DNA from: JBAUHN01 sp049680295
GTDB lineage: Bacteria > Pseudomonadota > Alphaproteobacteria > Rhodobacterales > Rhodobacteraceae
Assembly: GCA_049680295.1 (NCBI GenBank)
Contig: JBAUHN010000034.1
Location: 1 to 16,693 of the forward strand
Length of the DNA: 16,693 bases
Reading direction: 5' to 3'
A model generated the notes under the pieces. It was not told the origin of the DNA, made no database searches, and saw nothing but the letters and a program-made list of their open reading frames with translations. Numbering within the stretch: position 1 is the first letter of the stretch; every line of letters begins with the position of its first letter. The translations under genes were made by a program, and so were the position numbers. Below are positions 7,685 through 14,215 of this stretch, one piece after another.

Positions 7685-8056
7685 ATGAATGTCCTAATTG
7701 TCCAAAGTCGACGCGAACTTGGTACTATTTGGCAAAAGCATCTTGAACGGCAAGGTATGAATGTGACCTGTGCTGCCGGACAGGTCGACGCCATACATCA
7801 CTTATCCGTCAATGCGCCGCAGATTATCGTGCTTGATCTGGTTCTGGCAGATGGCAGCGCCTTGGCGGTTGCCGATTATGCAAGCTATCGCCAACCGGGG
7901 ACGCAGATCATTTTCGTGACAAACACGTCGTTCTTTTCGGATGGGTCAATCTTCGCGCATTCGCCCAATGCCTGCGCCTTCCTGCCTAGCAGCACCCCGC
8001 CCGAAGATCTGGCGGCGATGGTGGAACATTACGGATCGCAAGACATCGCGTCTTAG
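7685..8056 (+). CDS. Stand-alone degenerate receiver (CheY-like) domain protein
   Basis: The product is 123 residues and consists of a single response-regulator receiver fold with no output domain. It begins MNVLIVQSRRELGTIWQKHL; beta-1 is clear, but the usual acidic pair (VDDD) is replaced by Q7-S8. The phospho-acceptor position is kept as D51 in QIIVLDLVLADGSAL. The conserved Thr is present as T79 in IIFVTNTSFFSDGSIF. The invariant Lys near the end is missing, with LPSSTPPEDL where LxKPF is expected. Without the acidic pair and lysine, normal Mg-dependent phosphorylation is unlikely, so it may act as a constitutive binding module. I chose the ATG at 7685 because GCGGGGGAT lies just upstream and the domain starts there; an in-frame GTG at 7643 would add 14 residues. 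A CtrA-type site lies upstream. I recall similar proteins, with the SFFSDGSIF stretch, in other Rhodobacteraceae, without a known role. Confidence 0.8.
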   Translation: MNVLIVQSRRELGTIWQKHLERQGMNVTCAAGQVDAIHHLSVNAPQIIVLDLVLADGSALAVADYASYRQPGTQIIFVTNTSFFSDGSIFAHSPNACAFLPSSTPPEDLAAMVEHYGSQDIAS

Positions 8057-8066
8057 GGTCAGGACT

Positions 8067-9041
8067 CTAGCCGCGCCCATGTGGGCTGTCGTAGTCAATA
8101 TCCGGGTTAACCGGTATGATCCGGTGCGGGTTTATTGAATCGTGACTATAATGATAGTGACGTTTGATATGGTCGAAATTGACCGTCTCGGCGATACCCG
8201 GCATTTGATATAACTCGCGGGTATAGGCCCAGAGGTTTGGGTAATCTATCAGGCGCTTTTTGTTGCATTTGAAATGCAGGTGATAGACCGGATCAAATCT
8301 GATCAACGTGGTGAACAGGCGCCAATCCGCTTCGGTCAACCTGTCGGCCATCAGATATCGGTTGTCCCCGAGACGATATTCAAGCCAGTCGAATGTGTCA
8401 AAAAGGGGTGCCACAGCGGCATCATAGGCGTCCTGGCTGGTCGCAAACCCGGCTTTGTAAACGCCGTTGTTAACGGTGTCATAGATCCGGTCGTTCACCG
8501 GTTCGATTGCGTCGCGCAAGTTTTGCGGCCAGAAATCGTCGGTATTGCCGGTTATGCCATCGAAAGCCGAATTCAGCATGCGGATAATCTCGGAGGATTC
8601 GTTAGAAACGATGGTTTGTTGCTTCTTGTCCCAAAGAACAGGAACTGTGACGCGCCCGGAAAAACCTGGATCAGCTTTGTTATAGATATCGCGTGCAAAA
8701 GGCAGGCCGTAAAGCGTGTCGCCGGTTGCGCCGCTGGTACTTGCGTCAAATGTCCATCCGTCGCTCAGCATATCTGGATGTACGACACTTATGCTGATGT
8801 GGTCCGCCAAAGCTTTGAGGTTGCGAAAGATCAATGTGCGGTGGGCCCAGGGGCAGGCAAAACTCACGTATAGGTGGTAACGATCTGATTCGGCTGGGAA
8901 TTGGGCAGTTCCGCCGGGACCTGCGTTGCCGTCTGCTGTGACCCAGTTTCGGAATTTGGCATCCGCGCGCTGGAACTTTCCGCCGGTTTTTTGGGTGTCA
9001 TACCACTGGTCATGCCAGACCCCGTCCACAAGTAATCCCAT
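8067..9041 (-). CDS. Glutathione S-transferase, glutathionyl-hydroquinone reductase (YqjG/PcpF) type
   Basis: Xi-class GSTs reduce glutathionyl-hydroquinones with GSH, releasing the hydroquinone and GSSG; they are cytoplasmic and help deal with quinones. The product is 324 residues, normal for the class. It has the long N-terminal extension (GVWHDQWYDTQKTGGKFQRA) and the thioredoxin-fold active site YVSFACPWAHRT with catalytic C63, the same numbering as E. coli YqjG. The all-helical C-terminal domain contains NNGVYKAGFATSQDAYDAAV and RLTEADWRLFTTLIRFDPVY, both characteristic. The ATG at 9041 follows AGGAGATTTCAC, a strong ribosome binding site. It is monocistronic, converging with the pseudo-receiver gene (10 bp between stops) and diverging from the gene at 9218. 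No adjacent aromatic-degradation genes show which quinone it meets. Confidence 0.92.
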   Translation of the reverse strand: MGLLVDGVWHDQWYDTQKTGGKFQRADAKFRNWVTADGNAGPGGTAQFPAESDRYHLYVSFACPWAHRTLIFRNLKALADHISISVVHPDMLSDGWTFDASTSGATGDTLYGLPFARDIYNKADPGFSGRVTVPVLWDKKQQTIVSNESSEIIRMLNSAFDGITGNTDDFWPQNLRDAIEPVNDRIYDTVNNGVYKAGFATSQDAYDAAVAPLFDTFDWLEYRLGDNRYLMADRLTEADWRLFTTLIRFDPVYHLHFKCNKKRLIDYPNLWAYTRELYQMPGIAETVNFDHIKRHYHYSHDSINPHRIIPVNPDIDYDSPHGRG

Positions 9042-9217
9042 GTGAAATCTCCTATTTCTTTCACTAACTTAGGCAGTGTGATCTGCGCTGACCACTGCGA
9101 AATGCGCGCAAAAGCTCTGCCGAAATGCACAAAGGGACGATGCAAAGTTGTGAAATCTTAGCTTGCGATTCATTCATTTGATGCGAGGCTTAAGATCCGG
9201 GGAGATGAGGTTTTGAT

Positions 9218-9571
9218 ATGGAAGCGATTTTTTCTAAGGAAATTCAAGCGGGTTTGAACGCGGCCAGGATCGCAGGAATGCGAAAATCTTCGCGATTGCG
9301 TCTGATGGTTGATGACAAAATTCACCCGGTTTTACGCATGTGGAAGACCGGTTTTGCACTGGACGCCGAAGATGCGCCGCATCTGCGCGGGTTGGTTGAT
9401 CTATATGATGGCGCCAACCACTTGTTCGAGTGCCTGATCGTCGCGAGTGATGAGGACGACGGCGAGATGCAGTATGAATTCAAGCGGGCCACGCCAATTG
9501 CAGACCGGCCCGCCCTTGATTTTGAGCTGAGCGAAAAGGCGCCAACAGCGTTGCTGACGCATAATCGCTAG
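9218..9571 (+). CDS. Conserved hypothetical protein, 117 aa
   Basis: I do not recognise a named family. The product is 117 residues and soluble, with no signal or membrane segment. It starts MEAIFSKEIQAGLNAARIAG, a helix, then the basic stretch MRKSSRLRLMVDD. Next comes a probable beta-rich core (HPVLRMWKTGFALDAEDAPH, then LRGLVDLYDGANHLFECLIV) and an acidic turn SDEDDGEMQYEFKRAT. The basic RKSSRLR followed by beta strands and LRGLVDLYDG recalls a PilZ-like barrel, but the canonical c-di-GMP motifs (RxxxR, D/NxSxxG) are not convincingly present, so I do not assign it. GGGGAGATGAGG lies upstream of the ATG. It is divergent from the GST and converges, 13 bp apart, with the MalY/PatB gene. I recall near relatives in other Roseobacter-group genomes, which supports a real gene. 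Confidence 0.75.
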   Translation: MEAIFSKEIQAGLNAARIAGMRKSSRLRLMVDDKIHPVLRMWKTGFALDAEDAPHLRGLVDLYDGANHLFECLIVASDEDDGEMQYEFKRATPIADRPALDFELSEKAPTALLTHNR

Positions 9572-9584
9572 GGCGATTTTTGGG

Positions 9585-10754
9585 TTATTGAAGATCGCCG
9601 AAGGCGGTTTTCAACCTTTCACAGGCCTCTATGATGCGGGATCTTTGTGTCGCGAAATTGAACCTGAGAAAGGTCTCGCCCCCGGTACCAAATGCGGTTC
9701 CGTGGCTCACCGCGATGCGGGCGTCGTTCTGCACCCGCGCGATAAAGTCTTCGCGGGCCATGCCGGTTGCATCGAAATCGACCCAGGCGAGATAGGTGCT
9801 TTGTAGTGGCATCGACTTCAAACCGGGAATTGCGTTAACGGCGGCGTCGAAAATCTTCCGGTTGCCATCCAGATATGTGACCAATTCGTCGACCCAGGCC
9901 GCCCCTTCGGGCGCGTAGGCGGCGGTTGCCATAAACAGCCCAAATGAGTTGGGGGACATCCCCATTGCCGTCATGCGGGTCGCAAAACGCGCGCGCAAAT
10001 CCGGGTCCTGGATGATGACATTGCCGATGTGAGCGCCTGCAATATTGAACGTCTTGGTGGTTGCGGTCATCACGACCAACCTGTCTTGGACCCCGTCGAT
10101 TTTGGCCATAGGTATATGCGTGTGACCGGGCATCACCAAATCGTGGTGAATTTCGTCCGATACCAGTATCAGATCATGGCGTGTGGCAAAATCCGCCGCG
10201 GCTTGCAACTCAGCGCGGCTCCAGACCCGGCCGCCGGGGTTGTGCGGCGAACACAGGATCACCATTTTTTCGGATCCGTTCATCATGCTGTCGTAAGCAT
10301 CGAAATCCATTTCGTAGTGGCCCTCAACCTGTACCAGCGGGCATTCGACGACCCGGCGACCGGCGGCTTTGATGACGCGGGAAAAGGCATGGTAGACGGG
10401 CGTGAACAGCACGATGCCATCGCCCGGTGCGGTAAACGCCTCGATACACATGCCGGTGCCATTGACCAAACCATGGGTAGAAAAAATCCACGATGAGTCA
10501 ATTTTCCAACCATGGCGATTTTCCATCCACCAGCCGATGGCGGACCGATACTCGCCTTCGTCGCCGTAGTATCCGTAGATGCCGTGATCCAGCATGGTTT
10601 GCAGCGCGTCTTGCACCACCTGGGGGGGGCGAAAATCGGCGTCTGCCACCCACATGGCGATGCCGTCCTTGTTGGACACGCCATAATTTTTCTCCATCGT
10701 GTCCCATTTTGAGCTGTGCGTGCCGCGCCGGTCGATTATTTCGTCGAAACTCAT
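9585..10754 (-). CDS. PLP-dependent C-S lyase / aminotransferase, MalY/PatB family
   Basis: This family of fold-type I PLP enzymes typically cleaves the C-S bond of cystathionine, cysteine or cysteine conjugates, giving a thiol, pyruvate and ammonia; some members also transaminate. The product is 389 residues, full length. Family features are the N-terminal GTHSSKWDTMEKNYGV, MWVADADFRPP (34-44), YGYYGDEGEYRSAIGWWMEN, and CSPHNPGGRVWS (168-179). The cofactor-binding D200 lies in LVSDEIHHDLV, and K234 in TATTKTFNIAGAHIGN is the Schiff-base lysine. The C-terminal FLRFNFAT carries the carboxylate-binding arginine. The ATG at 10754 follows AGGAGAAGATTTA. The gene is monocistronic and divergent from def. 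The precise substrate is not shown by the sequence. Relatives named PatB have been linked to sulfur supply for tropodithietic acid in some roseobacters, but no such genes are nearby. Confidence 0.92.
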   Translation of the reverse strand: MSFDEIIDRRGTHSSKWDTMEKNYGVSNKDGIAMWVADADFRPPQVVQDALQTMLDHGIYGYYGDEGEYRSAIGWWMENRHGWKIDSSWIFSTHGLVNGTGMCIEAFTAPGDGIVLFTPVYHAFSRVIKAAGRRVVECPLVQVEGHYEMDFDAYDSMMNGSEKMVILCSPHNPGGRVWSRAELQAAADFATRHDLILVSDEIHHDLVMPGHTHIPMAKIDGVQDRLVVMTATTKTFNIAGAHIGNVIIQDPDLRARFATRMTAMGMSPNSFGLFMATAAYAPEGAAWVDELVTYLDGNRKIFDAAVNAIPGLKSMPLQSTYLAWVDFDATGMAREDFIARVQNDARIAVSHGTAFGTGGETFLRFNFATQRSRIIEACERLKTAFGDLQ

Positions 10755-10824
10755 TAAATCTTCTCCTGACGGTGATTTTTGCGCAAGCTACCGGGAAACG
10801 CGGTGAGGGCAAGACCCACTGATG

Positions 10825-10853
10825 TTGCGAAGGCGCAGATCATGGCATAAATC
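10825..10853 (+). promoter_or_regulatory. Possible promoter for the def-fmt operon
   Basis: TTGCGA (10825-10830), a 17-bp spacer and TAAATC (10848-10853) make a partial sigma-70-type promoter in the 105-bp region divergent from the MalY/PatB gene. The -10 match is only moderate (3 of 6 against TATAAT). If real, the start site would fall at or very near the def ATG at 10860, giving a leaderless transcript. That would fit the absence of a Shine-Dalgarno there. Confidence 0.3.
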
Positions 10854-10859
10854 AACTTT

Positions 10860-11378
10860 ATGAAACGGAATATTATTTTGCACCCCGACCCGCGCCTGAA
10901 AAAGAGCTGTGAGCCGATCTCGGATTTGACGGATGACCTGCGCGCGCTGGCCGATGACATGTTGGCGACGATGTATGATGCGCCCGGCGTTGGTTTGGCG
11001 GCCCCTCAGGTTGGGGTGTTGCAGCGGTTGATCGTCTTGGATTGCGTCAAAACCGAAGGCGATGCGCCGCGTCCGATGATTATGTTTAACCCCAAAGTGA
11101 TCGCGACCTCGGATGAGACCAATGTCTATGAAGAAGGCTGTTTGTCGATCCCCGAGCAATTTGCGGACGTGACCCGTCCGGCCGAAGTGGATGTGGCCTG
11201 GATTGACCGTAACGGGGTTGAACAAAGTGAACACTTCGATGGGCTGTGGGCGACATGCGTTCAGCACGAGATAGATCATCTGGATGGCAAGCTGTTTATT
11301 GACTACCTCAAACCGCTGAGGCGGCAAATGATCACACGGAAGATGGTCAAGATGAAACGTGAGCTGGCGCGGACATGA
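10860..11378 (+). CDS. def: Peptide deformylase (first copy)
   Basis: This metalloenzyme removes the N-formyl group from initiator formyl-Met of nascent proteins at the ribosome. The product is 172 residues, the usual bacterial length. All three active-site motifs are intact: GVGLAAPQ (43-50), EEGCLSIP with metal ligand C94, and QHEIDH with metal ligands H136 and H140 and catalytic E137. The N-terminus (MKRNIILHPDPRLKKSC) and the basic C-terminal helix (LRRQMITRKMVKMKREL) are typical of a main housekeeping Def. No Shine-Dalgarno precedes the ATG. It is the first gene of the def-def-def-like-fmt run and shares a 4-bp ATGA overlap with the next deformylase. This copy looks like the principal enzyme. 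Confidence 0.96.
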   Translation: MKRNIILHPDPRLKKSCEPISDLTDDLRALADDMLATMYDAPGVGLAAPQVGVLQRLIVLDCVKTEGDAPRPMIMFNPKVIATSDETNVYEEGCLSIPEQFADVTRPAEVDVAWIDRNGVEQSEHFDGLWATCVQHEIDHLDGKLFIDYLKPLRRQMITRKMVKMKRELART

Positions 11379-11878
11379 GTGTGCTGCCGGTCCTGAAATG
11401 GCCTGATGCGCGTCTGGCGGAAACATGTACGCCGGTCGCGGCGATATCACCGCAGATCGAAGGATTGGCGGCGGATCTGCTGGAGACCATGTATGCGGCA
11501 TCCGGGCGCGGGTTAGCGGCGTCTCAGGTCGGGGCCATGGTGCGATTGTTTGTGATGGATATTGGGTGGAAGGACGGGCGGTCTGATCCTTTGGTGTGCA
11601 TAAACCCGATGCTGCAGGAAGTGTCCGAGGACAGTGCCGAGACCGAAGAAGGTTGTCTGTCCCTGCCCGGAATCAGTGCATTTGTTAGGCGTCCTGTGCA
11701 GGTTCAAATGGTCTGGACCGCGCTAAGTGGTGCGCGTGTTGTGCAATGCTTTGATGGGTTTGGGGCAACTTGCGTACAGCATGAGATCGACCATCTGGAC
11801 GGTGTTGTGACACTTGATCACTTAAGGTCGGGTGATTGCGCGCGCGTGCTCTCAAATTACAAGGACGCGGTGACATGA
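11375..11878 (+). CDS. def: Peptide deformylase (second copy)
   Basis: A second deformylase of 167 residues starts inside the stop codon of the first (ATGA, 11375-11378). Metal ligands and catalytic glutamate are all present: EEGCLSLP with C94, and QHEIDH with H136, E137 and H140. Motif I is altered to GRGLAASQ (44-51), with Ser in place of the usual Pro before Gln51. The Gln that stabilises the oxyanion is kept. The C-terminus is short and differs from the first copy. It should be catalytically competent by residue content, but rate or substrate preference may differ. It overlaps the third copy by ATGA, so translation is probably coupled along the run. The similar N-termini (W/HPDARL or PDPRL) suggest old tandem duplication. 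Confidence 0.93.
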   Translation: MSVLPVLKWPDARLAETCTPVAAISPQIEGLAADLLETMYAASGRGLAASQVGAMVRLFVMDIGWKDGRSDPLVCINPMLQEVSEDSAETEEGCLSLPGISAFVRRPVQVQMVWTALSGARVVQCFDGFGATCVQHEIDHLDGVVTLDHLRSGDCARVLSNYKDAVT

Positions 11879-12372
11879 CGGTCAGGCGATGCATTCCATG
11901 GCCCGACGCGCGGTTGCGCACCGCCGCTGCCCCTGTGCCAGACATCACCGATGATATCAGGGCAATCTGGCAAGATATGATTGATACGATGGATGCGATG
12001 CCCGGCGTCGGGCTGGCCGCACCTCAGATCGGGATTGCGCTGCAACTGGCTGTTGTCGATGCAACATCGGATCGGTCGCGCCGGATCCGACTGGCAAACC
12101 CGACAATCCTGGACGCTTCGGCGATATTGAACGCGCATGATGAGGCCAGCCCCAATCTGCCCGGTGTTTCGGCCAGGATCAAACGCCCGCGGGGTGTGAC
12201 AGTACGGTTTATGGATGAGACCGGAATGGTTGTGCGTCGCGAATTTGTCGGGCTGGAAGCCACCAGCGTTCAACATCAGATTGACCATCTGCAAGGCAAG
12301 ATGTTTTTCGACAACCTAAGCAAAGTAAAGCGCGACATGTTGCTACGCAAGGCGCGCAAGCAGGCGGGTTAG
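11875..12372 (+). CDS. Peptide-deformylase-like protein, probably inactive
   Basis: The third tandem member, 165 residues, has the deformylase fold and an intact motif I, GVGLAAPQ (44-51). Motif II, normally EGCLS, reads EASPN (90-94), so the metal-ligand cysteine is Ser92. Motif III, normally HEIDH, reads HQIDH (134-138), so the catalytic glutamate is Gln135; both histidines remain. Loss of one metal ligand and the general base predicts no deformylase activity. The frame is otherwise open and well behaved, which argues against a decaying pseudogene and for a retained role, such as binding the ribosome, a formyl-peptide or a partner deformylase (inference). I chose the ATG at 11875, overlapping the upstream stop by ATGA, with AAGGA upstream; the in-frame ATG at 11836 lies inside the second def. 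fmt follows 45 bp later. Confidence 0.9.
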   Translation: MTVRRCIPWPDARLRTAAAPVPDITDDIRAIWQDMIDTMDAMPGVGLAAPQIGIALQLAVVDATSDRSRRIRLANPTILDASAILNAHDEASPNLPGVSARIKRPRGVTVRFMDETGMVVRREFVGLEATSVQHQIDHLQGKMFFDNLSKVKRDMLLRKARKQAG

Positions 12373-12417
12373 GCGCCGGGCAGGACAGTGTCGACGCAAA
12401 GATCGGGAGATCGCAAG

Positions 12418-13323
12418 ATGCGGATCATCTTTATGGGTACGCCTGCTTTTTCGGCGCCTGTTTTGCAAGCCATAATGGATGCAGGGCATGACATTGCCTG
12501 CGTTTATTGTCAGCCACCGCGTCCGGCCGGTCGGGGTAAAAAGGACCGTCCCGGCGCGGTGCAGCAATTGGCCGAAACCTTGGGGTTGCAGGTACGGTAT
12601 CCGACGTCATTAAAGGCAGAGGATGCGCATGCCGATTTTGCAGCGTTGCAGGCAGATGTTGCCGTTGTCGTCGCCTACGGGTTGATCTTGCCACAACCGG
12701 TATTGGATGCGCCTGCATTTGGCTGCTTGAATATTCATGCCAGCCTGTTGCCGCGCTGGCGGGGGGCTGCACCCATTCACCGGGCGATCATGGCGGGCGA
12801 TGCTGAAACCGGTGTTTGCATCATGCAGATGGAGGCCGGATTGGATACGGGGCCGGTGCTTTTGCGCGCGGCCACCAAAATCGGTTTGGATGAGACAACG
12901 CAGGACCTGCATGATCGGTTAAGCAAACGAGGTGCTGCATTGATCGTGGAGGCGTTGGACCGTCTGCCCGCTTTGTCGCCGGAGCCACAACCTGAGGCTG
13001 GCGTGACGTATGCCGCAAAGATCGACAAATCCGAGGCGCTTATCGACTGGAACAGGCCTGCGGTTGAGGTGGACCGGCTGATCCGGGGCCTATCGCCGTT
13101 TCCCGGCGCATGGTTTGAACATGGTGGTGCGCGGATCAAGGTATTGGCATCGCAGCTGGCAGAAGGGCACGGCGATCCGGGCGAGGTTCTGGACACCCCG
13201 TTGCGGGTGGCGTGTAAATCCGGCTCGGTCGCACTTGTGCGGTTGCAGCGTGCAGGAAAAGCCGCGCAAGATGCGGAAGATTTCGTAAATGGCTGGCCGC
13301 TGGTCGCTGGTACCCGGCTCTGA
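12418..13323 (+). CDS. fmt: Methionyl-tRNA formyltransferase
   Basis: Fmt transfers a formyl group from 10-formyl-tetrahydrofolate to Met-tRNA(fMet), preparing the initiator tRNA. The product is 301 residues. It starts MRIIFMGTPAFSAPVLQAI, the standard Fmt opening. The basic tRNA-contacting loop PPRPAGRGKKDRP spans 33-45. The catalytic triad is N105 and H107 in CLNIHASLLPRWRGAAPIH, and D143 in EAGLDTGPV. The C-terminal OB-like domain contains TYAAKIDKSEALIDW and GLSPFPGAWF. The ATG at 12418 follows GGGAGATCGCAAG. An upstream in-frame GTG at 12388 would add ten non-conserved residues, so I did not use it. Being with the deformylases is a common arrangement that pairs the formylation and deformylation steps. 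Confidence 0.96.
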   Translation: MRIIFMGTPAFSAPVLQAIMDAGHDIACVYCQPPRPAGRGKKDRPGAVQQLAETLGLQVRYPTSLKAEDAHADFAALQADVAVVVAYGLILPQPVLDAPAFGCLNIHASLLPRWRGAAPIHRAIMAGDAETGVCIMQMEAGLDTGPVLLRAATKIGLDETTQDLHDRLSKRGAALIVEALDRLPALSPEPQPEAGVTYAAKIDKSEALIDWNRPAVEVDRLIRGLSPFPGAWFEHGGARIKVLASQLAEGHGDPGEVLDTPLRVACKSGSVALVRLQRAGKAAQDAEDFVNGWPLVAGTRL

Positions 13324-13333
13324 GGAGATAGAC

Positions 13334-13570
13334 ATGTTCGGCGTTTTGATGGGTACGGTCGTGATTGCAGGCCTTGTAGGATATCTGACCGAACGAACGG
13401 GATTTACCAAGAACGGAATTTTGCCGTCGATTATTATCTGCGTCGGTGGGGCGTTCTTGTTTTATTTCGTGCGGATCATGTTTGGGATTGGGTTTTCCAG
13501 CCCCGGCGCGAATGCGATTGTATCGTCGATTGGCGCCTTGGTGATCGTGCCAACGCATTGGCGTCGTTAA
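13334..13570 (+). CDS. Small membrane protein, 78 aa
   Basis: The product is 78 residues and mostly hydrophobic, with about three membrane segments: MFGVLMGTVVIAGLVGYL, then NGILPSIIICVGGAFLFYFV, then NAIVSSIGALVIVP. It ends THWRR, a basic tail likely on the cytoplasmic side. The glycine-rich layout, with a short polar loop after the first helix (TERTGFTKNG), resembles the GlsB/YeaQ/YmgE (transglycosylase-associated) small membrane proteins, but I cannot confirm that. The ATG at 13334 follows GAGGAGATAGAC, a strong ribosome binding site, ten bases after the fmt stop, so it is probably cotranscribed with fmt. Why a membrane protein follows fmt is unclear. It converges with the TRIC-family gene, 21 bp apart. 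Confidence 0.72.
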   Translation: MFGVLMGTVVIAGLVGYLTERTGFTKNGILPSIIICVGGAFLFYFVRIMFGIGFSSPGANAIVSSIGALVIVPTHWRR

Positions 13571-13591
13571 GCCACAGGCGGGATAACCGAT

Positions 13592-14215
13592 TCAGGTTCG
13601 GGGCGGGCGGCCTTTGTAGGCGGGCAAGCTCCACCCGAACAGCAATGATCCGGCGCGCAGGGCCCATGTAATCGCGGCACATAGGGCCAATGGCACCAGG
13701 CTGTTTTCAAAGTACGGCGCTGCATTCACCGCCACAAGGGAACCGGCAAATGCGGCCGTGACATACAACTCGCCCTGACGCAGGACGATGGGCACTTCGT
13801 CGACGACGACGTCGCGCATCAGGCCGCCCATGCATCCGGTGATCACCCCCATGATTACAACAACAGTCGATGGCTGTTCTAGGGACAAGGCAACACCGGT
13901 GCCGGCTGCAACCGCGACGGCCAGGGCAAAACTGTCAAGCCAGATCAGGCTGCGCAAACGGCTTTCAAAGCGGTGTGCGGTGAAAAATACCATCAGCGCT
14001 GCCGTACAGGTGACGGCGATGTAATTCGGTTCAGCCATCCAGAAAACCGGATTGCGATCCAGCAAAACATCCCGCACCGTGCCGCCGCCAACGGCTGTCA
14101 AACTGGCGACAAAGGCAAACCCGACTATGTCGAGCTGCGCACGGCTGGCGACCAATGCGCCGGTCAGAGCAAAGATCAAAACGGATGCATAATCAAGCAG
14201 CGATAACAGGGTCAT
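13592..14215 (-). CDS. TRIC-family (UPF0126) membrane protein, possible cation channel
   Basis: The product is 207 residues with six or seven membrane segments in two homologous halves. Each half carries the family's hallmark turn: AVGGGTVRDVLL near residue 45 and GCMGGLMRDVVVDEVP near residue 130, followed by P/V-rich segments (NPVFWMAEPNYIAV; VPIVLRQGELYVTAAF). Prokaryotic members of this family (YicG, YadS) have the fold of trimeric intracellular cation (TRIC) channels and can pass K+ or Na+; the true physiological role is mostly unsettled. It acts in the inner membrane. The start codon at 14215 overlaps the rnhA stop by ATGA, so it is translated with rnhA as last gene of the ispH-methyltransferase-rnhA run. 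No obvious functional link to rnhA is visible. Confidence 0.9.
   Translation of the reverse strand: MTLLSLLDYASVLIFALTGALVASRAQLDIVGFAFVASLTAVGGGTVRDVLLDRNPVFWMAEPNYIAVTCTAALMVFFTAHRFESRLRSLIWLDSFALAVAVAAGTGVALSLEQPSTVVVIMGVITGCMGGLMRDVVVDEVPIVLRQGELYVTAAFAGSLVAVNAAPYFENSLVPLALCAAITWALRAGSLLFGWSLPAYKGRPPRT

Noticed and set aside
9572..9599. GGCGAT/ATCGCC inverted repeat as a bidirectional terminator between converging genes
   Set aside because: The stem is only 6 bp with a 16-nt loop, and half of it lies inside the coding end of the MalY/PatB gene; there is no proper T-run after it.
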